This document shows, one piece after another, positions 1-7,038 of a stretch of DNA of 40,205 bases; the first letter of the stretch is position 1; every line of letters starts with the position of its first letter. A program made the position numbers and the translations under genes. Source of the DNA: Candidatus Ornithomonoglobus merdipullorum (GTDB lineage Bacteria > Bacillota > Clostridia > UBA1381); the NCBI GenBank assembly GCA_018714695.1, contig DVNB01000002.1, forward strand, positions 1 to 40,205. Direction: 5' to 3'. The notes below the pieces were generated by a model. The model was given only the letters and a program-made list of their open reading frames with translations, made no database searches and was not told the DNA's origin.

Positions 1-153
1 TCGGTGACAGTGAGCGCCAATGGGAGCTATTTTTGAAAGGGCAAATATTTTATTAGCCGTATTATATATTGCTAAACGATTACCAACTGTAACTGCGCTA
101 TCTGCGGCCAACGCAACAGCGTTCTTGTTCATTATGCAAATCCCTGCACTCAT
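1..153 (-). CDS. N-terminal fragment of a putative Ntn-hydrolase (proteasome-like) protein
   Basis: Only the first 51 codons are inside the window and the frame is open to the edge. The ATG at 153 is preceded by an AAGGAGGA ribosome binding site. The peptide starts MSAGICIMNKNAVALAADSA and continues with a VTVG turn and an ANKIFALS segment. The 'ALAADSAVTVG...NKIF' pattern resembles the first strands of proteasome-beta/HslV-like Ntn-hydrolases, in which a nucleophile-bearing strand precedes a conserved Asp-Ser. No N-terminal Thr nucleophile follows a short propeptide here, so catalytic activity is not shown. It could be a prophage cargo gene or the first host gene past the prophage end. The family is an inference from a short fragment. 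Confidence 0.5.
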   Translation of the reverse strand, partial: MSAGICIMNKNAVALAADSAVTVGNRLAIYNTANKIFALSKIAPIGAHCHR

Positions 154-225
154 AAGAATCCTCCTTTTTCATACCATTGTTTACAATTTCAGCTGAATAT
201 TGATACGAATACGAAGCACAAATTA

Positions 226-498
226 TCAATTGTGCTCCGCATTCTTCCTCAATCCATGCGGCTCAAGAATTAAATTATCGCCCGTTTTCTTGATCTTGTT
301 GGGAATATACTCGATAAGATCCGATATGTCACATTCCAATGCCTCACATATTCTGTCCAGATGGTCAATGTTCAGCCGTGCACACATCTCATTATAAATA
401 TCGCTTATTGTATTCGGTCGGATACCGGTAAGCTGTGATAACTGCTGCTGTGTCATCCTCCTTTTCCCCAACAATTCAGATAATTTGATCTTGATCAT
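226..498 (-). CDS. XRE-family (Cro/CI-type) helix-turn-helix regulator
   Basis: A 90-residue protein with a compact HTH_XRE domain over about residues 4-66: a KLSELLGKRRMTQQQLSQLTG helix-turn-helix core is followed by a recognition-helix segment RPNTISDIYN and then DHLDRICEALECDISDLIEY. This C-terminal pattern is typical of the short stand-alone Cro/C-protein type. A charged tail (residues 67-90) follows. It probably binds DNA as a dimer. It lies downstream of the Dam gene on the same strand, so it may regulate the methylase cassette or the fragment at the left edge. The upstream 80 bp are very AT-rich with repeated TTATCGA/TCGATAA-type words that could be its operators. The target is not known. 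Confidence 0.85.
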   Translation of the reverse strand: MIKIKLSELLGKRRMTQQQLSQLTGIRPNTISDIYNEMCARLNIDHLDRICEALECDISDLIEYIPNKIKKTGDNLILEPHGLRKNAEHN

Positions 499-577
499 CG
501 ATTTACACCTCGATAATTATTATATCATTTATTGTTAATAATTATCGTAGTTCGTTATTATTTATCGAAATTTGATA

Positions 578-1330
578 TTAAAAATTTTTGATGATCAATT
601 CTTTGTATCTTTTATTATCTTTACCAATGGATAAGTTATTCTGCCGCTCAACTTCGATAATATTAAGCTCCCTGTAAAGCTCCCGAATATGAGGATCGTC
701 ATTATAAGACAAAATAAATTTGCCTTTTATATCTAAAAGTATGTTGCACAGATCCAGATGGTCATTATCCGAAAAGCGTTCATCATACATATGCTCTGAG
801 CCATAATAAGGAGGATCCAAATAAAACAATGTATCCTCTTTGTCATACGATGCGACTATGTCTTTGTAATCTCTATTTTCAATCATCACTCTTGACAATC
901 GTTTTGAGATCGCCGAAAACGCTGATACCGCATCAGGTATATTAGGTTGTTTTCCCGCTGTAAAGGATTCCGCTTTTGCCCCAAAGCTGTGCTTTATAAG
1001 TATGTAAAATCTGGCTGCCCTCTGTATATCAGTTAATCCGGCACACTGTAACTGTTCCTTGAAACAATAAAACTGTTCACGGGAGTTCAAAAGCAGCGAA
1101 AGTTCATGCTGCAGCTCCATGCAGTGATATTTCATGCAACGAAACATATTTACAAGATCACTATTCTTATCATTGTATATTTCTATCTTTCCAGTATACT
1201 CAAGGCCGAAGAGTACCCAACCGGCACCGCCGAATACTTCAACGTAACGCTTGTAGTCCTCAGGGAATTCATTAATAATATATTTTCTGAGCAGCTTTTT
1301 GCCGCCGACCCATGATATAAAACTATTCAC
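578..1330 (-). CDS. DNA adenine methylase (Dam/D12 class N6-adenine methyltransferase)
   Basis: Transfers a methyl group from S-adenosylmethionine to adenine N6 in DNA. From the GTG start, the N-terminal block SFISWVGGKKLLRKYI is the D12-class motif X, FGGAG (about residues 33-37) is the SAM-binding motif I, and DPPY (about 172-175) is catalytic motif IV; the 250-residue length fits the family. The GTG at 1330 is preferred over an upstream TTG because AAAGGTGA lies 6 bases before it. No cognate restriction enzyme is next to it, so it looks like an orphan phage methylase that protects phage DNA or alters host regulation. Its position beyond the endolysin is typical of late-end cargo. The recognition sequence cannot be read from the sequence. 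Confidence 0.92.
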   Translation of the reverse strand: MNSFISWVGGKKLLRKYIINEFPEDYKRYVEVFGGAGWVLFGLEYTGKIEIYNDKNSDLVNMFRCMKYHCMELQHELSLLLNSREQFYCFKEQLQCAGLTDIQRAARFYILIKHSFGAKAESFTAGKQPNIPDAVSAFSAISKRLSRVMIENRDYKDIVASYDKEDTLFYLDPPYYGSEHMYDERFSDNDHLDLCNILLDIKGKFILSYNDDPHIRELYRELNIIEVERQNNLSIGKDNKRYKELIIKNF

Positions 1331-1390
1331 AAAATCACCTTTCAATAAATATTTGAGGTGTAATCGGTGATATGTGAGCCTTACATGGAG

Positions 1391-2293
1391 TTATAGCTTC
1401 ACATTAATAAGCTTACATATGAGATTGACCGCCCGCCTTATCATTGCGCATATACGCAGATCCTTGTCGTCAAGACCGAGCCCGTCACCGGTTCCCACGA
1501 TTATACCGTTGTCCACACACCACTGCACACTTTCGCGAGCCCACTCGGGCATGTTCTCATCGATATAGTTGTATATCATCTTAGGCGTATTGATCGCCGT
1601 CTGCAGTGCAACTATCTGCTGTCCCATTTTGTTTATGATATTGTCCTTTGACTCTATGAGTCCCTTCAATTCCTCATACTGTGTCACTGTAAGTCCTCCG
1701 TTTCCGTTCATATAGTTTTCTATCAGCGGCTTCAAGTTCGCCTCATATGCCGCCCTCGTGTTCCCACCGAAAAACGCCGTGCCCGGACATGTCTTTGCTG
1801 ATCTGCCGGCAACATAATCGCCCAAGCTTCCACCGTCCGCAGTCCACCACGCATGATATGTCACCGCATCGGTGCCAAGGTTGAACCGTTTCAGCAGCTC
1901 TCCCACAGCTGAGACTATCGCCTCTTTCTGGGCTGTAGTCATGCTGTCGCCGCCGCGGTCAAAGTTGCCGAGGTTCTCTATGCAGATCGCTCCGGTATTC
2001 GCACCATATATCCCGGCAGGAGCGCTGTTTAAGCTTCTTCCGGTAATAATTGTACCATCGAGGCATATGGTGAACTGTTGTGCGATATCTGCCCAACCGT
2101 TGCTGTTCACATGATAGCTCTTCATGCTGTTCTGCCAATAGAATGCGTCCGGGTGACCATTCCATGAGCTGTAGTCCGGCTGATATGTATGATGGAGCTG
2201 TATTCTTTTTATACTCCTCGTTACATTCTGTTTTGCAAGCCAGCCGCCAAACTCAGCGGCTGACATTGCAGTAAATCCATTTTTAGTTTGCAC
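1391..2293 (-). CDS. Endolysin: N-acetylmuramoyl-L-alanine amidase (Amidase_2) with a degenerate C-terminal repeat
   Basis: Cleaves the amide bond between N-acetylmuramic acid and L-alanine of peptidoglycan at lysis. Residues about 25-190 form an Amidase_2/PGRP-like domain. Candidate zinc ligands are His34 or His35 in IQLHHT, His147 in YHAWW and Cys169 in KTCPGT. A short coiled segment (200-235) follows, then one SLH-like unit (about 247-285: WARESVQWCVDNGIIVGTGD) probably used for wall targeting. The GTG start follows AAGGTGATATT at good spacing. There is no signal peptide, so export depends on the holin encoded just upstream. The last 15 residues lose the SLH pattern and look truncated or diverged. 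Confidence 0.95.
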   Translation of the reverse strand: MQTKNGFTAMSAAEFGGWLAKQNVTRSIKRIQLHHTYQPDYSSWNGHPDAFYWQNSMKSYHVNSNGWADIAQQFTICLDGTIITGRSLNSAPAGIYGANTGAICIENLGNFDRGGDSMTTAQKEAIVSAVGELLKRFNLGTDAVTYHAWWTADGGSLGDYVAGRSAKTCPGTAFFGGNTRAAYEANLKPLIENYMNGNGGLTVTQYEELKGLIESKDNIINKMGQQIVALQTAINTPKMIYNYIDENMPEWARESVQWCVDNGIIVGTGDGLGLDDKDLRICAMIRRAVNLICKLINVKL

Positions 2294-2302
2294 AATATCA
2301 CC

Positions 2303-2584
2303 TTAATCCTTTATGCTGTTCGGCGCGTCATACTGCAGTGCCCGCGAGCTGTCGGTCACACCGGTGCTCGTGGGGTCTACGATCGCATTGTATACCGACA
2401 CCGCGACCGTCAAAATCACATACGGATTAGACACCGCCTGCACAACGACGTCCCATATCGCACCCCAGCTTGTCATGTCCTGCGCCGTCAAGCCAAAGTA
2501 TGCGAGTATCGGCGTCACTATCGCGATAGCGATGCTAACCCAAAAAGCGGGATTCTTAATTCTTACTCTCCAGTTTATGTTCAT
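2303..2584 (-). CDS. Phage holin, phi-LC3 family
   Basis: A 93-residue membrane protein that permeabilises the cytoplasmic membrane and releases the endolysin. INWRVRIKNPAFWVSIA leads into a first membrane span at about residues 13-32, with a second hydrophobic segment at about 50-66. The C-terminus DPTSTGVTDSSRALQYD carries the 'DPTT.G..DS..A..Y' signature of phi-LC3-type holins. The start overlaps the end of the upstream membrane protein by 29 bp and is served by AAGGAG. The amidase follows 9 bp downstream, giving a compact holin-lysin cassette. Confidence 0.93.
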   Translation of the reverse strand: MNINWRVRIKNPAFWVSIAIAIVTPILAYFGLTAQDMTSWGAIWDVVVQAVSNPYVILTVAVSVYNAIVDPTSTGVTDSSRALQYDAPNSIKD

Positions 2585-2909
2585 TATTCAGTAACTCCTT
2601 CCTGTCCGGAAGATCCATATATTTATCATGTATATCATCCATTACGCCGTTGACTCCTAACGAATGATATTTCTTCCACACGTTTTCAAAGTTTTGTTTT
2701 GCGTATATAGCCGCATATCCTTTATCAAGCGCCTTATTGTACTCACTTATCATCTGAGCACGCAGGAGCGCCTGTATACCCTCCTGTGTTGCCGTGCGCT
2801 TTATATCCGCATCCTTTATACGCTTGTACAGCGATTTATACGCTATAACGCAAACGGTCGGAAACCCTATGCACGACAGCACAAGAGAAAGTATATCATA
2901 CCATTCCAC
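2556..2909 (-). CDS. Membrane-anchored small protein of the lysis module
   Basis: A 117-residue protein with one N-terminal membrane segment (about residues 4-24: YDILSLVLSCIGFPTVCVIA) followed by a long charged helical region ending KHKL/ESKN-like. The GTG start is chosen because AAAGGTGA precedes it at a 7-base spacing; an ATG 18 bp upstream would place that site inside the gene. It overlaps the holin gene by 29 bp. Position and topology suggest a second holin, a holin regulator or a spanin-like accessory protein, but no family is recognised and the role is inferred. Confidence 0.75.
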   Translation of the reverse strand: MEWYDILSLVLSCIGFPTVCVIAYKSLYKRIKDADIKRTATQEGIQALLRAQMISEYNKALDKGYAAIYAKQNFENVWKKYHSLGVNGVMDDIHDKYMDLPDRKELLNNEHKLESKN

Positions 2910-2942
2910 AGCATCATCACCTTTCATTTTTATTTGTGCTGT

Positions 2943-3080
2943 TTATTCCGCATCCTCAACTACGAGCGACTCCAAGCCGCTCTCTATCAAGATCTCCTTG
3001 ACCTGCTCCTTGAGCAGTCTCGGCACATCCGTGTACTGCTTCTTGCCTAAAATTATCTTCTGAGCCCAAAGCATTGCCAT
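2943..3080 (-). CDS. Small CD1375/XkdX-like phage protein
   Basis: A 45-residue protein beginning MAMLWAQKIILGKKQYTDVP and ending in a helix KEQVKEILIESGLE. Short proteins of this style (an aromatic-rich start, an 'I..GK..' turn, 'VP..LKEQV..IL') are commonly found between tail fibre and lysis genes in clostridial and bacillar phages. The strong GGAGGTG site lies 9 bases before the ATG; a GTG one codon upstream (3083) is equally possible. Function is unknown even where the family is named. Confidence 0.75.
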   Translation of the reverse strand: MAMLWAQKIILGKKQYTDVPRLLKEQVKEILIESGLESLVVEDAE

Positions 3081-3123
3081 CACCGTGTCCACCTCCTTCC
3101 CGTAGATCAATCGCAGCAGCAGC

Positions 3124-3480
3124 CTAAGCATAGACCATCATGCTCATTTCAAGCAGGCACTCCTCGAGCATTTCCATGCGTTCATTTGCCTCCTTGAGCT
3201 GTCTCTGCGTCTCGCTGAGCTGCTCTTCATGCGTCCACTTCTTGCCGTACTCCCACCATTCATCAAAGCTTGCTGTAAGCTCATCGGCGAGAGTGTCACT
3301 GTACGCATGAGTAAAGTATACCTCATCGGCTGTGTATGCCGTTATACTTTCCCCGTTTTCATTTGTGTACTGCGTCTCGGATATATTTTTACGCAGCCAT
3401 ACATCCGCGATCCCCACGTCCTCGCGGTGATTGATCTCGACCGCCTGCAATGGGCTTTCACTTTCTGTTTTTGTCAGCAT
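3124..3480 (-). CDS. Conserved phage tail-region protein of unknown function
   Basis: A 118-residue acidic protein. The first half is beta-rich (VGIADVWLRKNISETQYTNE, then AYTADEVYFTH). The second half is a coiled coil (about residues 82-112, EEQLSETQRQLKEANERMEM). The ribosome binding site is GGAG, 10 bases before the ATG, and the start overlaps the reverse transcriptase stop by 7 bp. Proteins of this shape are usual after tail fibre genes in clostridial phages, so it is more likely a structural or chaperone gene interrupted upstream by the retroelement than part of the retroelement. It does not show the four-helix, basic Avd signature. Confidence 0.7.
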   Translation of the reverse strand: MLTKTESESPLQAVEINHREDVGIADVWLRKNISETQYTNENGESITAYTADEVYFTHAYSDTLADELTASFDEWWEYGKKWTHEEQLSETQRQLKEANERMEMLEECLLEMSMMVYA

Positions 3481-4730
3481 ATATTATCAGCTCCTTTCGC
3501 TCCTATGCTTATAGTGTTGTTAGCCGCCTTAAAAGCTCCTTTATGCCTGCAAATAAAATTATATGAGTCACTGTTCTTGAGCCAGCCATAAAGTGATGAT
3601 GTCTCACGCGCAAGCCTCAGCGGGATATCTTCGCCGTCTGCCATATACCGTTCAACACTCAGTACCTTCCGCCGCAGTCTGCGAAATATACGCTTGCGTA
3701 CTGTCGTACATCTTCTGCCTATACGATAGCCCATCATGTCGATCACATCACCGTGAGTCTTGCCGTCTTTGTCATAATACTGTACTCGGAAAAGCCTCCA
3801 GCTGTCCTTCAGCTCAAGCTCCAAAAAGTCAGCCATGTACTGCCTCAGCATTTCAAAGCCCTGCCGCAGCTGATGTTTATTGCCGCCCAAGAGTAGTATA
3901 TCGTCCATATAGAAAAGAACATGATCCGCCAGTCTTACACGTTTTGTCTGCCCTCGCCTTGTCTTTGTAATTGCAAGCTGCTCTGCCGCATAATGATACG
4001 CGTACGATAAATAGTAATTACACAGATATTGTGAGAGATACGAGCCTATAGACAGGCCGCTGTCAAACTGCTTTATCAAGATCTCCATGAGCCATAGCAG
4101 TGATTCATTCTTTATATCTCTGTTCAGAAGTTCTATAAGCCGTTCCTGATCGATGCTCGGATAGCACTTCTTAACATCAGCCTTTACAGCATATTTCGTT
4201 GTCTTTGGTAATCGCCTAAGCCACTTTTCAATTGCTCTCTTGCCGTATATCTGACCTCGCCCCGGTATGCTTGCGCATTGATATACGCCTATCTTCTTAT
4301 CAAACAGCTCCTGCGCACCTCTCACGGCAATATAGTCATATATTTGATGTATCATCGACTCTCTGCCTATATCCCGCTCTTTACCGCTGTGACCGTCTAT
4401 GATGATCTTGTGCTGTACATGCGGCAGCTCCAAAGTGCGATTTTTGATATTGACGCTTATTTCAGCCGCAAGCGACTTTATATTGCCTCCGAGCCGTTCT
4501 GCCATGGCTGTGCGGCGCAGACTGTAATCTATGGCGTAGCCATCGCCGGTATTGTGCCTGTAGCTTTTAGCGCTGCATATGCGGCATACTTCGCCGCGGC
4601 TTTGCTCACCATATTTTGAGAGCAACTTATGTACCTCGACCCGCTCCCACTTACCGTCAAGGCACTCATATATGCAAGCCTCGATAAATCCGACATCTGT
4701 AATATCGACGCCTTTACAATACCTCTTCAT
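3474..4730 (-). CDS. DGR reverse transcriptase
   Basis: Copies the template repeat RNA into cDNA with frequent misincorporation opposite adenine. It has 418 residues. Motif A is KADVKKCYPSID (about 183-194, Asp185 catalytic). The motif-4 segment IGSYLSQ (228-234) is of the DGR type rather than the QG.P.SP of retrons and group II introns. The catalytic YMDD is at 274-277, followed by a GYRIG motif at about 334-338 in place of the usual 'FLGY'. The first 130 residues include a CRIC pair (Cys49, Cys52) that may bind metal; I do not recognise this extension. The ATG follows GAGG at about 7 bases and lies 205 bp past the template repeat. It is probably co-transcribed from the late tail operon. Confidence 0.95.
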   Translation of the reverse strand: MKRYCKGVDITDVGFIEACIYECLDGKWERVEVHKLLSKYGEQSRGEVCRICSAKSYRHNTGDGYAIDYSLRRTAMAERLGGNIKSLAAEISVNIKNRTLELPHVQHKIIIDGHSGKERDIGRESMIHQIYDYIAVRGAQELFDKKIGVYQCASIPGRGQIYGKRAIEKWLRRLPKTTKYAVKADVKKCYPSIDQERLIELLNRDIKNESLLWLMEILIKQFDSGLSIGSYLSQYLCNYYLSYAYHYAAEQLAITKTRRGQTKRVRLADHVLFYMDDILLLGGNKHQLRQGFEMLRQYMADFLELELKDSWRLFRVQYYDKDGKTHGDVIDMMGYRIGRRCTTVRKRIFRRLRRKVLSVERYMADGEDIPLRLARETSSLYGWLKNSDSYNFICRHKGAFKAANNTISIGAKGADNIC

Positions 4731-4934
4731 ATATAAACCTCGTTATTGTCTTTCTGTATCTAAAGGGCTTTCGGTTTGTACTACTGACCCCGCACAGCGT
4801 CCTTCTCGCAGCTGCGCCCCGTACTCCTTGCCGTTTCCGGGTTGCGGTTTCGACATTATTTTCGGCATTCCGCCGAGGCCGGAGTTTTTCTCCGAGCGAT
4901 CTCACAGGACCGCGACATAGGACGCATTTATGAT

Positions 4935-5049
4935 CAGAATTGCGCGAGCCGATATTCCAGTTGGCGTTCGACACGGCATTATTGCCGTTCCAAATGAACA
5001 GACCGGCATTGCTGCCGTTGTTCAGGTTGCCGCCGAATAGAAGCTCGTT
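4935..5049 (-). repeat. DGR template repeat (TR)
   Basis: A 115-bp sequence that matches the variable repeat at 5134-5248 except at 22 positions. All 22 are adenines in the sense (minus) strand of this copy; the other 86 non-adenine positions are identical. In the frame of the target gene it carries 12 AAY (Asn) codons, plus AGC, ATT and ATC, and every one is altered in the variable copy. AAY codons let adenine mutagenesis give many residues without stop codons. The transcript between 5104 and 4731 is the expected TR RNA. It contains a CGGAG-AAAAA-CTCCG stem-loop at 4880-4894 that may aid priming or RT binding (inference). Confidence 0.97.
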
Positions 5050-5074
5050 GCGCCCTAAGTCCCTAATTTTTATT

Positions 5075-5094
5075 GCAAGGGGAGATCCCCTTGC
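5075..5094 (-). repeat. DGR target-site hairpin downstream of the variable gene
   Basis: A perfect inverted repeat with 8-bp arms GCAAGGGG/CCCCTTGC and a 4-nt loop (ATCT on the sense strand). It lies 10 bp after the stop codon of the variable gene and 40 bp from the 3' end of the variable repeat. In the Bordetella phage BPP-1 DGR, a GC-rich hairpin of this size just past VR stimulates retrohoming. It is not followed by a T-run on either strand, so it is not a Rho-independent terminator. The role here is inferred from position and shape. Confidence 0.8.
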
Positions 5095-5104
5095 GAACCC
5101 CCGG

Positions 5105-6727
5105 CTACGCGGCTTCGCCGCTTCGCCCGCTCGCAGAAAGGCGCGAGCCGACATACCAGTAGGCGAACGACACGGCAGAAGAGCCGTACCAAAGGAACAG
5201 ACCGGCAGAGCCGCCGAAGTACAGGGAGCCGCCGAATAGAAGCTCGTGATTTGTGCCGCCGGAAATGTAATAATAGTCGCAGTAATACGTGCTCGTACTC
5301 CCTCCGACCGTTATGGGCAGCCTTACAGACGGATGCGCGGCATCACTGCCCATCTCTTTTACGTACCCGCCTGAGCTTGACAAGCTATAGCCGACTTCAA
5401 TATAGTCGGATGATACGTTTGTCGTAAACTTTGTACAATCGTAGCAAATATAAGCCTTGTAGTTGCTTATTATAACGTCACTCATGATGGTATACACGTT
5501 GCCGTATAAGCTTTCGACACCTCTGTATTTCATGGGATAGTATCCGTTAGTATTGCTCTTATAGCTGCCGCTCGTGCCCTTTACGCCGTCAGTCATGCCG
5601 GTGTACCACGGCATTGTGCTGATATAGCACTCCGTTGTTGTGTCAAAGGTATCGTCTCCGACATCGAGATATATCGCGGTATTGCTGTCATCATATGCTT
5701 CCTGCGAAAGCACACGCTTACGGTTTACTATAGAATTCATTGATGCAAGATTTCTGTCGGTGCTGCCGGAAGATGATGCGGTGCCGACTGATACGGTGCA
5801 GCCGACCGGAAACTTTGACGCATTGGAATTTGACACTATAACGCGCGTTGCGCCTGTTTCCGCAACGGTTGGATGTATTTGAAAGTTAAGATTTACGCAG
5901 CCCTGCATGATACTCTGAGAATTACGTGTCGCAAACTCCACACAGAACATATCCTGCAAAAAGGCTACCTCCTTCGTGGTCATGCCGCAATATTGATTTC
6001 CCTTCTTGCGTATCTCTGTAAGCTGCGTATTGTGCGAAAGCCCGGCAGTCGTCGCGTTCCGGTTCGTGTACGTGTTATGAGCCGTCGGCACTCCGGAAAT
6101 CGATGCAGCTAAACTGTCGGAGTTATATCCCATCTCATACGCCGCTATGTAAGCATACCGCTTGAGCCGCCCGTCAGGTGCTACAAAGATGCCGTAAGGA
6201 CACCATCCCTCGTTCGGCCGGTATATATCGGTGATCTGTATCTCCTCATGTGTATCTGTAATGATATACTTGAAAAATCTCGTGCTCCAACGCACATACA
6301 CATCTCCGTTCGAGCCGTCCACGCTGAAAGCAGGATCGCCCTCTATTGCCGTTTCGACAAATTCGCCGTCGCTTGTAAGATGGCCGTTCACGCGTGTAAA
6401 CATAAAGCACGGCTCCAGGTCAAAATCATTTGCGGCCGCAGTCTCATCGGTAGAAGCTGCCGCCGTCAGCCCGACCGCCGCTTCGGTGCGTTCTCCCGCC
6501 GGAGCGCTTGAGTATGACGCAAGCGGGAATTTTACGCCGTATATCTTGCCGGATGCGGTTATTGGTCTGTCGTATGACAGCCGCTCGATCGCATCCGCCG
6601 CACCGAGCACCGACTGCACACTTTCGTCAAGGCTCTCCTCGACCGCCTCTGCAGCAGCTTCCGCTGCTGCGGCAACGACTGCGTTTGTTTCCTCAGGGCT
6701 AAGCCCTTTTCCCATATCATAACCCAT
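5105..6727 (-). CDS. DGR-diversified tail receptor-binding protein (C-type-lectin-like C-terminus)
   Basis: A 540-residue late tail protein whose C-terminal 47 residues contain the variable repeat. The N-terminal 60 residues are Ala/Glu-rich and helical, probably a tail-attachment trimer. The C-terminal part has a GVESLYGNVY motif (about residue 405), like the 'GIENLWGNV' core of formylglycine-enzyme-type C-type lectin folds used by DGR variable proteins. The VR-encoded end is GLFLWYGSSAVSFAYWYVGS, where the W, G, A and V scaffold is fixed and the diversified sites are S/Y/F/L. The ATG at 6727 is preferred (AGAGGTGG 5 bases upstream) over a GTG 9 bp earlier. It probably binds the host surface at the fibre tip. 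Confidence 0.93.
   Translation of the reverse strand: MGYDMGKGLSPEETNAVVAAAAEAAAEAVEESLDESVQSVLGAADAIERLSYDRPITASGKIYGVKFPLASYSSAPAGERTEAAVGLTAAASTDETAAANDFDLEPCFMFTRVNGHLTSDGEFVETAIEGDPAFSVDGSNGDVYVRWSTRFFKYIITDTHEEIQITDIYRPNEGWCPYGIFVAPDGRLKRYAYIAAYEMGYNSDSLAASISGVPTAHNTYTNRNATTAGLSHNTQLTEIRKKGNQYCGMTTKEVAFLQDMFCVEFATRNSQSIMQGCVNLNFQIHPTVAETGATRVIVSNSNASKFPVGCTVSVGTASSSGSTDRNLASMNSIVNRKRVLSQEAYDDSNTAIYLDVGDDTFDTTTECYISTMPWYTGMTDGVKGTSGSYKSNTNGYYPMKYRGVESLYGNVYTIMSDVIISNYKAYICYDCTKFTTNVSSDYIEVGYSLSSSGGYVKEMGSDAAHPSVRLPITVGGSTSTYYCDYYYISGGTNHELLFGGSLYFGGSAGLFLWYGSSAVSFAYWYVGSRLSASGRSGEAA
5134..5248 (-). repeat. DGR variable repeat (VR)
   Basis: The diversified copy, inside the last codons (residues 494-531) of the receptor-binding gene. 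Compared with the template: 13 A-to-T, 7 A-to-C and 2 A-to-G changes on the sense strand, all at first or second codon positions. They change 15 residues to S, Y, F, H, L, V or G. The 3' part has an adenine-free block GGCTCGCGC shared with the template. It is followed by GC-rich sequence (with a GCGGC-TTC-GCCGC inverted repeat at 5109-5121) where the initiation-of-mutagenic-homology element would lie. Confidence 0.97.
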
Positions 6728-6729
6728 TG

Positions 6730-7023
6730 TTACCACCTCTTCTCCGTAATGCTTATCTCACCTGCAGACTGCACATATATGTATACCGTGCCCGCTCCCG
6801 CGAAGTCCGGCCTATACCCGTTATATGCGCCTCCTGCCGGGATGCTGCTGTATTTCCCAACGCCTTCGCTTGATGTGAAATCGCCCGTTGTATTGATGTA
6901 TATATCATCTCCGGTAGCATTTCGTATGTCGAGCACCTTGCATAACTCATACTTTACGGCATAGGTATCCGCCGCTTCTGCGATTATCGTCATATCCGGT
7001 GATGTGCTTGTTATTTCAATCAT
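6730..7023 (-). CDS. Small tail-fibre-associated protein
   Basis: A 97-residue beta-rich protein (MIEITSTSPDMTIIAEA..., a YKYELCKVLDIRNATGDDIYIN-like middle and a VYIYVQSAGEISITEKRW end). GGAAGGAG precedes the ATG. It sits between the tail fibre and the DGR variable protein, 2 bp upstream of the latter's start. The size, all-beta look and place suggest an adaptor or connector between the fibre and the receptor-binding protein, or a small decoration protein. No family is recognised. Confidence 0.75.
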   Translation of the reverse strand: MIEITSTSPDMTIIAEAADTYAVKYELCKVLDIRNATGDDIYINTTGDFTSSEGVGKYSSIPAGGAYNGYRPDFAGAGTVYIYVQSAGEISITEKRW

Positions 7024-7038
7024 TGTGTGCTCCTTCCA

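Noticed and set aside
3124-3480. Candidate Avd accessory protein
   Set aside because: The size is close, but the first half is beta-rich, the protein is acidic, and the coiled coil is only at the end. Avd is a basic four-helix bundle.
5075-5094. Hairpin as a Rho-independent terminator for the variable gene
   Set aside because: No T-run follows on either strand, and the RT and template must be transcribed from beyond it. The DGR hairpin reading fits better.
4714-5154. A 146-codon minus-strand open frame covering the template repeat
   Set aside because: It is the TR read in the same frame as the VR protein, starts inside the end of the target gene, is Arg-rich outside TR, and overlaps the RT start. 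It is best explained as template RNA, not a protein gene.
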